DNA from: Skermanella aerolata KACC 11604
GTDB lineage: Bacteria; Pseudomonadota; Alphaproteobacteria; Azospirillales; Azospirillaceae
Length of the DNA stretch: 64,000 nt
Direction of reading: 5' to 3'
NCBI RefSeq assembly: GCF_000936425.1
Contig: NZ_AVFK01000028.1
Location: forward strand, 47,952-111,951
Position 1 is the stretch's first letter, and every line of letters starts with the position of its first letter. The position numbers and the translations under genes are program-made. The notes beneath the pieces are model-generated. The model made no database searches and was not told the DNA's origin. It saw nothing but the letters and a program-made list of their open reading frames with translations. Shown one piece after another: positions 1-10,376 of this stretch.

Positions 1-665
1 CGGCCCTGAAGGACGAGCGGGTGCGCCGTGCGATCATCCACGCGATCGACCGCGAGACCATGGTCAAGGAGATCGTCGGCGCCGGGTCGCGGGTGATCCA
101 CACAATCTGCTTCCCCGAGCAGTTCGGCTGCACCGACGAGGGCGCGCCGCGCTACGAGTACGATCCGGCGAAGGCCCGGCAGCTGCTGAAGGAGGCCAGA
201 TTCCCCAACGGGATCGAGCTGAACATCGTGGCCTATCGGGAGCGCAACCAGACCGAGGCCATGATCGGCTATCTCCAGGCTGCCGGTATCAAGGCGAACC
301 TCAACTTCCTGCAATACGCGGCCATGCGGGAACAGATCCGCGGCAACAAGGCCATGCTGACGCACCAGACCTGGGGCTCGTTCTCGGTCAACGACGTGTC
401 CGCCTCGACGCCGGTCTATTTCAAGTTCGAGAGCGACGACATCACGCGCGACCCGGAGGTGCGCGACTTGCTCCAGAAGGGCGACACCAGCGTCGATCCG
501 GAAGCGCGGAAGGAAGCCTACGGCAAGGCGCTGGCGCTGATCGCCGAGCGGGCCTACGCGGTGCCGCTCTACTCGCTTCCCGTCTACTACGTCGCGGCCA
601 AGGACCTCGAGTTCAAGGCTTACGCCGACGAGATGCCGCGCTTCTGGGAGATGACCTGGAACTGA
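1..665 (+). CDS. Peptide-type ABC transporter substrate-binding protein, C-terminal part
   Basis: This is the 3' end of a family 5 (DppA/OppA-like) periplasmic binding protein. The reading frame is already open at the window edge and the true start lies upstream. The first visible residues, ALKDERVRRAIIHAID, match the conserved region of this family just before the C-terminal lobe. The following VPLYSLPVYYVAAKDL segment and the stop at 663-665 fit a complete C terminus. It opens an operon with two permeases, two ATPases and an M20 peptidase, so it should deliver peptides or a related amide from the periplasm to the membrane complex. The substrate cannot be read from sequence. Confidence 0.9.
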   Translation, partial: ALKDERVRRAIIHAIDRETMVKEIVGAGSRVIHTICFPEQFGCTDEGAPRYEYDPAKARQLLKEARFPNGIELNIVAYRERNQTEAMIGYLQAAGIKANLNFLQYAAMREQIRGNKAMLTHQTWGSFSVNDVSASTPVYFKFESDDITRDPEVRDLLQKGDTSVDPEARKEAYGKALALIAERAYAVPLYSLPVYYVAAKDLEFKAYADEMPRFWEMTWN

Positions 666-741
666 GGCCCCTCCGTCGGGCGGGGCGCCGACTGGAGCCT
701 GGACGGCGTCCCGTCCGCCTTTCGCAGAAAAGGACCTCGAC

Positions 742-1659
742 TTGGCACTTTTCATCATCAAGAGGCTTGGCCTCGCGCTGCTCGTGGCGCTCACCGTCTC
801 GATCATATCCTTCGTCCTGCTGCGCACCTCGGGCGATGCCGCCATCGCCATCGCCGGCGAGGGCGCACGGGACATCGATATCGAGGCGATCCGGCAGGCC
901 TACGGGCTGGACCGGCCGCTGGCGGTGCAATACCTGATCTGGCTGGGGCAGACGCTGGGCGGCGATTTCGGGCAGTCGCTCTATTTCAAGACCGACGTGG
1001 TCGACCTGGTGCTCGCCAAGGCGCCGGTGACGCTGCTCCTGGGGCTGCTCTCGCTGGCGTTCGCGCTGCTGGTCGCGATCCCGCTGGGCGTGCTGGCGGC
1101 GGTCTTCGCCAACAGCTGGATCGACCGGGCGGCGCTCGCCGTCGCGGTGTTCGGGCAGGCCATGCCGAACTTCTTCTTCGCGCTGCTGCTGGTCATGCTG
1201 TTCTCGATCACGTTCCGCTGGCTGCCGGTCTCCGGCTCGGGAAGCTGGCTGCATTTCGTGATGCCGACGGTGGCGCTGGGCTACTACGCGGCGCCCGCCT
1301 TCATGCGGCTGGTCCGGGCCGGCATGGTCGAGGTGCTGTCGGCCGACTACGTGCGGACGGCGCGCGCCAAGGGACTGCCGACCCGCACGGTCGTGTTCAA
1401 GCACGCGCTGCGCAACGCCATCGTCCCGGTGGTGGCGCTGTCCGCCGTCCAGCTCGGATACCTGCTCGGCGGGTCGGTGGTGATCGAGACCATCTTCGCC
1501 CTGGATGGGCTGGGGTTCCTCGCCTACCAGAGCATCACCCACAAGGACTTCCCGGTGATCCAGGCCGTGGTGGTGATGCTGTCGGTGATCTACGTGCTGC
1601 TCACGCTTCTGGGAGACATCGCCAATGCCTGGCTCGATCCGCGGATTCGGGTGGCTTGA
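742..1659 (+). CDS. Peptide-type ABC transporter permease, DppB-like
   Basis: This is an inner-membrane permease of 305 residues, the usual length for DppB/OppB proteins. It has an N-terminal membrane helix (FIIKRLGLALLVALTVSII), a periplasmic stretch, then the five-helix transport core. The EAA loop that contacts the ATPase is visible as VRTARAKGLPTRTVVFKHAL. The start is a TTG codon with AAAAGGA about 8 nt upstream, and no ATG sits better. It lies 76 nt after the binding protein and just before its partner permease. The two permeases should form the channel of one importer. Family assignment is secure; substrate is not. Confidence 0.93.
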   Translation: MALFIIKRLGLALLVALTVSIISFVLLRTSGDAAIAIAGEGARDIDIEAIRQAYGLDRPLAVQYLIWLGQTLGGDFGQSLYFKTDVVDLVLAKAPVTLLLGLLSLAFALLVAIPLGVLAAVFANSWIDRAALAVAVFGQAMPNFFFALLLVMLFSITFRWLPVSGSGSWLHFVMPTVALGYYAAPAFMRLVRAGMVEVLSADYVRTARAKGLPTRTVVFKHALRNAIVPVVALSAVQLGYLLGGSVVIETIFALDGLGFLAYQSITHKDFPVIQAVVVMLSVIYVLLTLLGDIANAWLDPRIRVA

Positions 1660-1662
1660 GCC

Positions 1663-2583
1663 ATGACCGGAACAGCATTTCCTCCCGCCACCTCCGCCCC
1701 ATCCAGCGCCGCCGCGGTGGCCGAGCTGAGCGCCGGAGCCCGGCTGCGCCGGCGCATGTTCGGCCAGAAGAGCTTCGTCTTCGGCGTCGGGCTGCTGCTC
1801 GTCATCGTCGCGGTGGCCCTGCTGGCGCCCGTGCTGGCGCCGCACGATCCCTATGCCCAGAACCTGTCGCAGCGCATGGTCCCGCCGTTCTGGTACGCCA
1901 AGGGCGGCTGGGAACACCTGCTCGGCACCGACAACCTGGGCCGCGACTATCTCTCCCGCCTGCTCTACGGCGCCCGCATTTCGCTGCTGATCGGCCTGTC
2001 GGTGATGGTCATCTCCGGCCTGATCGGCACGACCCTGGGGCTGCTGGCGGGCTATTTCGGCGGTAAGGCCGATCTGATCGTGACTTTCCTGATCACGACC
2101 CGGCTCGCCATGCCGGTGATCCTGGTGGCGCTGGCCGTGGTCGCCATGGTCGGCGGCTCGCTGCCGGTGGTGATCCTGGTGCTGGGCCTGCTCAAGTGGG
2201 ACCGCTTCGCGGTCGTCATGCGGAGCGCCACCCAGCAGGCCCGCGCGCTCGACTACGTGACGGCGGCGGAGGCGGCCGGCGCCTCGACGCCGCGGATCAT
2301 CCTGGGCGAGATCCTGCCCAACGTCTTCCCCCAGCTGATCGTCGTCGCCACGCTCGAAGCGGCGAGCGCCATCCTGCTGGAAGCGGCGCTGTCCTTCCTC
2401 GGCCTGGGCGTGCAGCCGCCGCTGCCCTCCTGGGGTCTGATGATCTCGGAAGCGAAGACCTACATGTTCTTCTCGTTCTGGCTGATCGCGATACCCGGAA
2501 CCCTGCTGGCGCTGCTGGTGCTGTCGATCAACCTGGCGGGCGACGGGCTGCGCGACGTCGTGGCGCCGGAAGGACGGGGCTGA
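1663..2583 (+). CDS. Peptide-type ABC transporter permease, DppC-like
   Basis: This is the second inner-membrane permease (306 residues), beginning 3 nt after the stop of the DppB-like gene. It shows the features of DppC: a variable cytoplasmic N terminus, a first helix (FGVGLLLVIVAVALLAPVLA), the HLLGTDNLGRDYLSRLLYG signature that follows it, and an EAA-type loop (YVTAAEAAGASTPRIILGEI). The C-terminal helix ends in NLAGDGLRDVVAPEGRG, typical for the family (NLxGDxLRDxxDP). It should pair with the upstream permease to form the translocation pore. Confidence 0.94.
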   Translation: MTGTAFPPATSAPSSAAAVAELSAGARLRRRMFGQKSFVFGVGLLLVIVAVALLAPVLAPHDPYAQNLSQRMVPPFWYAKGGWEHLLGTDNLGRDYLSRLLYGARISLLIGLSVMVISGLIGTTLGLLAGYFGGKADLIVTFLITTRLAMPVILVALAVVAMVGGSLPVVILVLGLLKWDRFAVVMRSATQQARALDYVTAAEAAGASTPRIILGEILPNVFPQLIVVATLEAASAILLEAALSFLGLGVQPPLPSWGLMISEAKTYMFFSFWLIAIPGTLLALLVLSINLAGDGLRDVVAPEGRG

Positions 2584-2585
2584 CC

Positions 2586-3550
2586 ATGACCCGTCCCATC
2601 CTGGAAGTGGCGAACCTGTCGGTCGACATCAGGACCGCCGGGGGAACCCTGCAAGCCGTCCGCGACGTGTCGTTCTCGGTCGGGCGCGGCGAGACGCTGT
2701 GCCTGGTCGGTGAATCCGGCTGCGGCAAGTCGGTAACCTCGCTCGCCATCATGGACCTGCTGCCCCGGGCGGCGACCCGCCGCGTCTCGCGGCTGGCGTT
2801 CGACGGCGTCGATCTCGCCCGCAGCGGCAAGGGCGCCGTCAACGCGCTGCGCGGCAACCGCATGGCGATGATCTTCCAGGAACCGATGACCGCGCTGAAC
2901 CCGGCCTACACGATCGGCGACCAGCTGACCGAGGGCTATCGCCGCCACAAGAAGGCGGGTGCTGCGGAGGCCCGCGAGCGGGCGGTCCACCTGCTGGAGA
3001 AGGTCGGCATCGCCGCGGCCGGCGACCGGCTGGGCCAGTATCCGCACCAGCTCTCCGGCGGGCTGAGGCAGCGCATCATGATCGCCATGGCGCTGATGTG
3101 CGGCCCCGACCTGGTGATCGCCGACGAGCCGACGACGGCGCTGGACGTGACGATCCAGGCGCAGATCCTGCGCCTGCTCGCCGAATTGCAGCGCGAGCTG
3201 GGCATCGCCCTGGTCCTGATCACCCACGACCTGGGAGTGGTCGGCCGCATCGCCGACCGGGTCGCCGTGATGTATGCCGGCGAGGTCGTGGAGAACGGCA
3301 CGGCGGCCGAGATCTTCACCCACCCGCGCCACCCCTATACCCAGGGGCTGATGGACTGCATCCCGTTGCCGGGCAGGACCAAACCCGGCGAGCGGCTGGG
3401 CGTGATCCCCGGCGTGGTCCCGTCGCTGGTCGGCGGGATCCAGGGCTGCCCCTTCCGCGATCGCTGTCCCCACGCCCGGCCCGTCTGTGCCGAGACCCCG
3501 CCCGTGAAGACACAGGGCGAGCACGCCTGGCGCTGCATCCTGGAGGACGC

Positions 3551-3554
<4 letters not shown>
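2586..3554 (+). CDS. Peptide-type ABC transporter ATPase, DppD-like
   Basis: This is a cytoplasmic ATP-binding subunit of 322 residues. The Walker A motif is GESGCGKS, the signature is [15 protein letters not shown], and Walker B is [13 protein letters not shown]. The C-terminal oligopeptide-transporter extension carries the cysteine-rich [14 protein letters not shown] segment, which is usual in the DppD/OppD group and may hold an iron-sulfur cluster. The ATG at 2586 follows the upstream stop by 2 nt; longer in-frame starts would run through the permease gene. The gene ends in a 4-nt ATGA overlap with the next ATPase, which suggests coupled translation. Confidence 0.94.
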
Positions 3555-4572
<1,018 letters not shown>

Positions 4573-4576
<4 letters not shown>

Positions 4577-5961
4577 GCCGCGACGCCGCCATCGCCCGTG
4601 CGACAGACTATTTCGATTCCGGCGCCTTCCGCACGGACCTCGCCCGCCGTGTCGCCTTGCGGACCGAAAGCCAGAACCCCGAGCGGAAGCCCCTGCTCGA
4701 CGCCTATGTCGAGGAGGAGATGCGGCCGGCGCTCGAAGCCCTGGGCTTCACCTGCGATACCGTCCGGCACGAGCGCGCCGGGGGGCCGTTCCTGATCGCC
4801 GAGCGGATCGAGGACAGGTCGCGCCCGACCGTCCTTGGCTACGGCCACGGCGACGTGATCCGGGGCCTGGACGACGGCTGGAGCGAGGGGCTGTCGCCCT
4901 GGGAGATGCGCGAGGTCGGCGACCGCTGGTACGGGCGCGGCGTCGTGGACAACAAGGGCCAGCACTCGATCAATCTCGGCGGCCTCAAGGCGGTGCTGGA
5001 AACCCGGGGGAAACTGGGCTTCAACGCCAAGTACCTGATCGAGATGGGCGAGGAGACCGGTTCGCCGGGCCTGCGGGAAGTCTGCACCGAGCACCGGGAC
5101 CGGCTGGCCGCCGACGTGCTGATCGCCTCCGACGGTCCCCGGCTCTCGGCGGAGCGGCCGACCGTCTTCCTCGGCTCGCGCGGCGGCGTCACCTTCGACC
5201 TGTGGATCGACGCGCGGGATGGCGGGCATCATTCCGGCAACTGGGGCGGCCTGCTGTCCAACCCCGGCATCCAGCTCGCCCACGCCATCGCCAGCCTGGT
5301 CGGCCCGACCGGTCAGATCCGGGTGCCCGAGCTGGTGCCGGCCGAGGTGCCCGCGAGCGTTCGCCGGGCGCTTGCCGACTGCGAGGTGGACGGCGGACCG
5401 GACGGTCCCGCCGTCGAGCCCTGGTGGGGCGAGCCCGGCCTGACTCCGGCCGAGCGGGTGTTCGGCTGGTGTTCGCTGGAGGTGCTGGCCTATGAGACCG
5501 GCAATCCGAAGACGCCGGTCAACGCCATCCCGCCGCGCGCCTGGGCGCGCCTTCAGCTCCGCTTCGTCGTGGGGGTCGATGCCCAGGCCGTGCTTCCCGC
5601 CGTGCGCCGGCACCTGGACCGGCACGGCTTCCCGATGGTGCAGGCCGCTCTGTCGCGGGAGGAGATCTTCCGGGCGACGCGCCTGGATCCGGAGGACCCC
5701 TGGGTGACCTGGGCCGTGGACTCGATCGCCCGGACGACGGGGAAGAAGCCGGCGATCCTGCCCAACCTGGGCGGCTCCCTGCCGAACGACACCTTCTCCG
5801 AGATCCTCGGCATGCGGACCGTCTGGGTCCCGCACTCCTATCCGTCCTGCTCGCAGCATGCGCCCAACGAGCACCTGCCGGTGGCGATCGCCCGGGAAGG
5901 TCTGGCGATGATGGCCGGGCTGTACTGGGACCTGGGGGAAGCCGAAGTGCCGGCCCGCTGA
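4573..5961 (+). CDS. M20 family metallopeptidase
   Basis: This is a cytoplasmic zinc-dependent amidohydrolase or dipeptidase of 462 residues. The M20 metal-binding landmarks are visible: GHGDV near residue 95, then GRGVVDNKGQ, the EMGEETGSPGL catalytic glutamate region and a late histidine in NEHLPVA. A lid or dimerisation domain interrupts the catalytic core between roughly residues 200 and 330. The gene overlaps the ATPase by 4 nt and is the last gene of the operon. This supports hydrolysis of the imported peptide or N-acyl amino acid inside the cell. The precise substrate is unknown. Confidence 0.9.
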
Positions 5962-5980
5962 CACCGACGGGCCGCTAGCA

Positions 5981-6092
5981 TTCTGATTCAAAAGAATAAT
6001 TTCCGTTCACATGCGGGCCGTTGTCGGGCCACGGCCCAACCTACGAAGCAAGAGCCTGTAGGTTGGGCTGTGGCCCAACGACAACTCGCCAT
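5981..6092. repeat. Dispersed repeat with embedded hairpin, copy 1
   Basis: This intergenic repeat matches 31691-31763 over most of its length. Inside it, positions 6026-6044 (GGGCCACGGCCCAACCTAC) pair with 6058-6076 with a single mismatch and a 13-nt loop. The other copy lacks the 39-bp block corresponding to 6041-6079. The structure resembles a REP or MITE-like hairpin nested in a larger repeat. The same hairpin occurs in reverse orientation at 63655-63705. Confidence 0.75.
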
Positions 6093-6238
6093 GGTTCCGG
6101 GTTCGACCTAATCTCCTGCTCGTTCACGGCACTGGCAGTTTCCCGGTCCGCGCCGGTCGGGTAGGGCACGATCATCATGACCGGCTGCGCCGGGTAGGCA
6201 TCGGCGATAGCGACGATCATGCGGGTCACGCTTGCCAT
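6090..6238 (-). pseudogene. Relic of a TctC-type (tripartite tricarboxylate transporter) binding protein
   Basis: Reading the minus strand, the segment IADAYPAQPVMMIVPYPTG resembles the mature N terminus of TctC/Bug binding proteins. The intact homologue at 43020-44000 reads AYPAKPIRLIVPYPPGGSTD at the same place. After about 20 residues the similarity stops (GADRETASAVNEQ follows) and the frame runs into the hairpin repeat at 5981-6092. No signal peptide precedes it and no second lobe follows. I read it as a decayed gene end, perhaps truncated by the repeat. The remaining sequence from 6239 to 6432 shows no convincing gene. Confidence 0.4.
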
Positions 6239-6432
6239 GGCTCGGTGTCCTTCCCCCGATTATGATTTTTGACGCTTGCCGCGTGAGCTGGAATGGGAAG
6301 TCAATCGTCGGGAAGATGCCCGAATTCCGCCAGCATTTCCCCTGTTGGAAGGTTCGGGTGTTTTGCATTCCGGCAATTTCCAATAGGGTCGGCCTTTTCC
6401 ACCCCGTTTCACCGGCGAGGAACTTCATCGAG

Positions 6433-8406
6433 ATGCGCACTGCCCCTTACGGAGCCTGGAAGTCGCCCATTACGACGGACCTGATCGTCGGCGAGGCCGT
6501 CGGGCTGGCCGAACCCGGCGTCGATGGCAGCGATATCTACTGGATCGAGAGCCGGCCCTCGGAGAAGGGCCGCAGCGTCATCGTGAAGAGGACGAAGGAC
6601 GGCGTCATCCGCGACGTTCTCGCATCGCCGTTCGCCTGCCGCAGCCGGGTTCACGAATATGGCGGCGCCAGCTATGTGGCGGCCGGCGGCACGGTCTGGT
6701 TCGTCAATTTCATCGACCAGCGGATCTGGAGGCTGGATGAGGACGCGGAACCGGTGCCCGTGACACTCGAAGGCGATGAGGGCGGCCCTGTCGGGAGCGG
6801 CTGGCGCTTCGCCGATCTCATCTTCGATGCGCGCCGTGACAGGCTGATCGCCGTCGGCGAACTTCACGGACGGCAGGGCGATGCGGAACCGCTCAACGTC
6901 CTTGTGTCGGTGGCGGCGCGGCCCGCGGCACCGCAAGCCCCCGTCGCGATCGCGACGGGAGCCGACTTCTACGGCGCTCCCCGGCTTGACGCCGACGGGG
7001 ACCGGCTTGCCTGGATCGAGTGGAACCATCCCAACATGCCTTGGGACGGGACGAGGCTGATGGTGGCCGGCGTTTTGACCTCCGGCATGCTGGGGGAGAG
7101 CGTGGTGGTCGATGGCGGGGATGACATCGCGATCGTGCAGCCGTCCTGGTCGCCGTCCGGAGCGCTGCATTACGTCTCGGACCGGAGCGGGTGGTGGAAC
7201 CTGACCCGTTGGGACGGCTCCGGCGCCGGCGTCGGGCTGCTTCCCATGGCGGCGGAATTCGCCCGGCCCTACTGGAATTTCGGGCAGGCGACCTATGCCT
7301 TCACCGGGACCGGCGTTGACCGGATCGCCGCCGCCTGCACCCGGAACGGCGTCTGGTCCCTGCTGACCGGCATCGGGGACGGGCTGACACCCGTGCCGGC
7401 GCAGATTCCGTTCGATCAGATCGGAGCGGTCAAGGCGATGTCCGACGGCACCCTGGTTCTGCTGGCGGGCAGCGGACGTGAGCCCGCTTCCATCGCCCTT
7501 GTGCCGCCCCAGGGCGATGTACGGGTGCTGCGCCGCTCGGCACCGGTCGATCTCCCCGAAGGCATGATCTCGCTGGCGCAGTCGATCGAGTTCACCGGCG
7601 CCGGCGGCAGGACCGGCTATGGCTTCTACTATCCACCGACAAACGCGGACCACCAGGCCCCGGAAGGTGCCTTGCCGCCGCTGCTGGTCAAGAGTCACGG
7701 CGGGCCGACCGCGTCGGCATCCTCCCAGTTGAGCCTGCCCATCCAGTACTGGACCAGCCGGGGCTTCGCGGTCGTGGACGTGAACTATGCCGGATCGAGC
7801 GGCTACGGCACGGTCTATCGCCGGGCGCTCGACGGCCTGTGGGGCGTGGCGGATGTCGAGGACTGCAATGCCGCGGCCACGTATCTGGTGAACCAGGGTC
7901 TGGCCGATCCCGACAGGATCGCGATCACCGGCGGCAGCGCCGGCGGCTACACTACGCTATGCGCCCTGACCTTCACCAACCGGTTCCGGGCGGGTGCCAG
8001 CCACTACGGCATTTCGGACCTGAAGGCCCTGTATGACGACACCCACAAGTTCGAATCCCGTTACCTCGACCGCCTGATCGGGCCTCTGGAAACGTCGGGC
8101 GAGATCATCAGGGCGCGCTCGCCGATCCATCATCTCGACTTGATCGATTGCCCGGTGATCCTGTTCCAGGGGATGGACGACAAGGTGGTGCCGCCCAATC
8201 AGGCCGAAATGATGGCGGCTGCGCTTCGCGCCAAGAGCCTCCCCGTCGCGCTTCTCACCTTCGAGAACGAGGGGCACGGCTTCCGGCAAGGAGCGACCAT
8301 CAGGCGGACGCTGGAGGCCGAGCTGTGGTTCTATGGCCGCATCTTCGGCTTCGATCCGGCTGATGTGATCGAGCCTGTCGAAATCGATAATTGGGCACCG
8401 CCGTAA
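6433..8406 (+). CDS. S9 family (prolyl oligopeptidase-like) serine peptidase
   Basis: This is a predicted cytoplasmic peptidase of 657 residues: an N-terminal beta-propeller (about 1-390) followed by an alpha/beta hydrolase domain. The catalytic triad is visible as Ser502 in GGSAGGY, Asp583 in GMDDKVVPP and His615 in ENEGHGF. The start at 6433 gives MRTAPYGAWKSPIT, the usual beginning of acylaminoacyl-peptidase-like S9C enzymes. The frame stays open upstream but is unlike the family there. No signal peptide is seen. It stands alone, convergent with the next gene. Confidence 0.92.
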   Translation: MRTAPYGAWKSPITTDLIVGEAVGLAEPGVDGSDIYWIESRPSEKGRSVIVKRTKDGVIRDVLASPFACRSRVHEYGGASYVAAGGTVWFVNFIDQRIWRLDEDAEPVPVTLEGDEGGPVGSGWRFADLIFDARRDRLIAVGELHGRQGDAEPLNVLVSVAARPAAPQAPVAIATGADFYGAPRLDADGDRLAWIEWNHPNMPWDGTRLMVAGVLTSGMLGESVVVDGGDDIAIVQPSWSPSGALHYVSDRSGWWNLTRWDGSGAGVGLLPMAAEFARPYWNFGQATYAFTGTGVDRIAAACTRNGVWSLLTGIGDGLTPVPAQIPFDQIGAVKAMSDGTLVLLAGSGREPASIALVPPQGDVRVLRRSAPVDLPEGMISLAQSIEFTGAGGRTGYGFYYPPTNADHQAPEGALPPLLVKSHGGPTASASSQLSLPIQYWTSRGFAVVDVNYAGSSGYGTVYRRALDGLWGVADVEDCNAAATYLVNQGLADPDRIAITGGSAGGYTTLCALTFTNRFRAGASHYGISDLKALYDDTHKFESRYLDRLIGPLETSGEIIRARSPIHHLDLIDCPVILFQGMDDKVVPPNQAEMMAAALRAKSLPVALLTFENEGHGFRQGATIRRTLEAELWFYGRIFGFDPADVIEPVEIDNWAPP

Positions 8407-8547
8407 GGGCGCCAGCATAGTGTTTTGGGGGGCATCGCAGAACCTGTTTGGATACGCATGGCTCCTCGCCGGCCGGGCCACCGTGCGGGGGGCTGGGGGC
8501 CGGCTGACGATGGGGGACTGAACCTCGGCTGAGTTCGCGACCGGCGG

Positions 8548-9099
8548 CTATCGCGCACGCGGCTCGTTGTTTTCGACAACCTGCTGGTAAGCGACGAGAT
8601 CCAGAAAGGCCTCGGCCTCTACGACAGAGCCGTCCTTCATCCGGAATATCCAGACGAACTGGTTGCGATAAGGCGCGCCCGAGGTCGTCGTGGCCGATCC
8701 GCTGAAGCGGATGATCACCATTTCTCCATCGGCGACGATATAATGGACCTCCGGCGTCACGGGGGTCGTGAGACGGCTGTTCAGGGGGGTGGCGGCTCGT
8801 TCGACAAAGTGATCGAGACCACGATAGGTGCCGGCGACCGGGCCGGAGCCATGGATCGTCCAGACGACGTCGGGCGCGAGAAGCTCCGCAAAGACGTTAC
8901 CGCCTGCCCGCCACTTCTCGAACGCTTCGCCGACGATGGCCTTGTTCTGCGTCTCGATGACCGTGTCCTGGATCTCGATACCGGCGTCCGGAGCAGTGGT
9001 CTCGGCATGCGCCGGCCCGATGATGGCCAGGAATGCCGACGCGATCAGCAGCTTGCGGCTCGCACCGGCGAGGCGGCCGGTCAGGGGAAGGATAGCCAT
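8548..9099 (-). CDS. Secreted NTF2-like (SnoaL-type) protein
   Basis: This is a protein of 183 residues with a clear Sec signal peptide (KLLIASAFLAIIGPAHA, cleavage before ETT). The mature part has the SnoaL/NTF2 cone fold pattern: FEKWRAGGNVFAELLAPDVVWTIHGSGPVAGTYRG, then a strand-rich second half ending in FLDLVAYQQVVENN. Such proteins are small periplasmic hydrolase- or isomerase-like proteins of uncertain role. A start at 9183 has a better Shine-Dalgarno (AAGGAG) but would add 28 residues ahead of the signal peptide, so 9099 is preferred. It lies 119 nt downstream of the aldo/keto reductase on the same strand. Confidence 0.8.
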   Translation of the reverse strand: MAILPLTGRLAGASRKLLIASAFLAIIGPAHAETTAPDAGIEIQDTVIETQNKAIVGEAFEKWRAGGNVFAELLAPDVVWTIHGSGPVAGTYRGLDHFVERAATPLNSRLTTPVTPEVHYIVADGEMVIIRFSGSATTTSGAPYRNQFVWIFRMKDGSVVEAEAFLDLVAYQQVVENNEPRAR

Positions 9100-9218
9100 G
9101 GGATCGATCCTTTCGTCAGGTTGCTGAAGGATGGGTAGGCCCGCGCTCGTGGCGGCTATGGTCGAGCCTGGAAGGAGCCGCATGCCGGTCTCCTTTCCAT
9201 GCTGGTCTCCTTCAAAGG

Positions 9219-10289
9219 TCAGGTGCGGCGAGCTACCGAAGCACCGCCGAAGATCAGTTGCTGGACCAGGGGCCGATCGATGAAGCGGGCCGGGAAAATC
9301 GGGTCCGGATCGCTTATCCGGTTCAGGCGATCGAGCTGGTCCGGCGACAGCACGACGTCCAAGGCGCCCAGGTTGTCCTCCGCCTGGGCAAGGGTGCGGG
9401 CACCCATGACGGGTGACACGACAGCGGGGTTCGTCAGCGTCCATGCGAGCGCTATCCGGGACGGCGTCGAGCCCACTTCCTCGGCCACGGCGCGAACCTC
9501 GTGCGCAATCTCGATCGAGCGTTCGGTGAGATGCCCGGACGAGGCGATGACGCCCTTGCGGCTGGAAGACACGGCCGCCTCGCGTGAATCCTGAACGTCC
9601 GTTCGCGAGTATTTGCCGGTCAGCACGCCGCCGCCTAGCGGCGACCACGGAAGCACGCCGAGCCCCAAGGCCGCGGCCATCGGCATGAGCTCATGCTCGA
9701 CGGTGCGCTCGACGAGACTGTATTCGATCTGGAGCGCTACGAAGGGCGACCAGCCGCGCAGGTCGGCGAGCGTCTGCATTTCCGCGACCCGCCATGCGGA
9801 TGTATTGCAGATGCCGGGATAGAGGATCTTTCCGGACCGGACGAGATCGTCCAGAGCCCGCATTACCTCATCCGGTCGGGTCGTCATGTCCCATGCGTGC
9901 AGATAGAAGAGATCGATTCGATCCGTTCCGAGCTGCCTGAGGCTCTGCTCGACGGACCGTACCATGTTGAGGCGATGATTCCCGCCGGCATTGGGGTTGC
10001 CGGGGTCGCGGGACATCGTGAACTTCGTCGCAAGGACGAGCCGCTCGCGTTTGTCGCCGAGGAATTCTCCGAGGAATCGTTCGGCGGCGCCGTTGGTGTA
10101 GTTCACCGAAGTATCGATGAAGTTGCCGCCCCGATCGACATAAAGATCGAATATGCGACGGGCTTCGCCGCTGTCGGCGCCCCATCCCCAATCCGCCCCG
10201 AAGGTCATGGTGCCAAGACTAATCGGTGAAACCCGCAGTCCTGAGCGTCCCAATAGCTTGTAGTTGTCGAGATTCATATTGTTCACCAT
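9219..10289 (-). CDS. Aldo/keto reductase
   Basis: This is a cytoplasmic NADPH-dependent oxidoreductase of 356 residues with the (beta/alpha)8 barrel signature. LGRSGLRVSPISLGTMTFG opens the barrel, and the catalytic Asp and Tyr lie in DTSVNYTNG, the Lys in LATKF and the His in LFYLHAWD. An ATG at 10277 (MNLDNYKLLGRSG) is an equally plausible start. The gene is divergent from the LysR gene at 10377, and the 87-nt gap between them is the natural place for LysR control. The substrate is unknown. Confidence 0.92.
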   Translation of the reverse strand: MVNNMNLDNYKLLGRSGLRVSPISLGTMTFGADWGWGADSGEARRIFDLYVDRGGNFIDTSVNYTNGAAERFLGEFLGDKRERLVLATKFTMSRDPGNPNAGGNHRLNMVRSVEQSLRQLGTDRIDLFYLHAWDMTTRPDEVMRALDDLVRSGKILYPGICNTSAWRVAEMQTLADLRGWSPFVALQIEYSLVERTVEHELMPMAAALGLGVLPWSPLGGGVLTGKYSRTDVQDSREAAVSSSRKGVIASSGHLTERSIEIAHEVRAVAEEVGSTPSRIALAWTLTNPAVVSPVMGARTLAQAEDNLGALDVVLSPDQLDRLNRISDPDPIFPARFIDRPLVQQLIFGGASVARRT

Positions 10290-10376
10290 CTCCAGTTCTT
10301 CCAGCCAAGAATAGATGCTCTAAGATGGGTGGACAACTTGCCCAATGATGACCACGCTGGTAAGCTTGACTAACCA
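10290..10376. promoter_or_regulatory. Divergent promoter region between aldo/keto reductase and LysR gene
   Basis: This 87-bp gap separates two divergent starts and must hold both promoters. LysR proteins commonly bind such gaps and control both the neighbour and themselves. Several T-N11-A matches occur by chance and I cannot single one out. Confidence 0.45.

Noticed and set aside
613..1917. Long open frame on the minus strand opposite the permease genes
   Set aside because: Low-complexity, Arg/His/Gln-rich translation that is antisense to a clear permease; typical chance frame in GC-rich DNA.
6108..6440. 110-codon minus-strand frame near the TctC relic
   Set aside because: It is in a different frame from the TctC-like segment and has no protein-like features.
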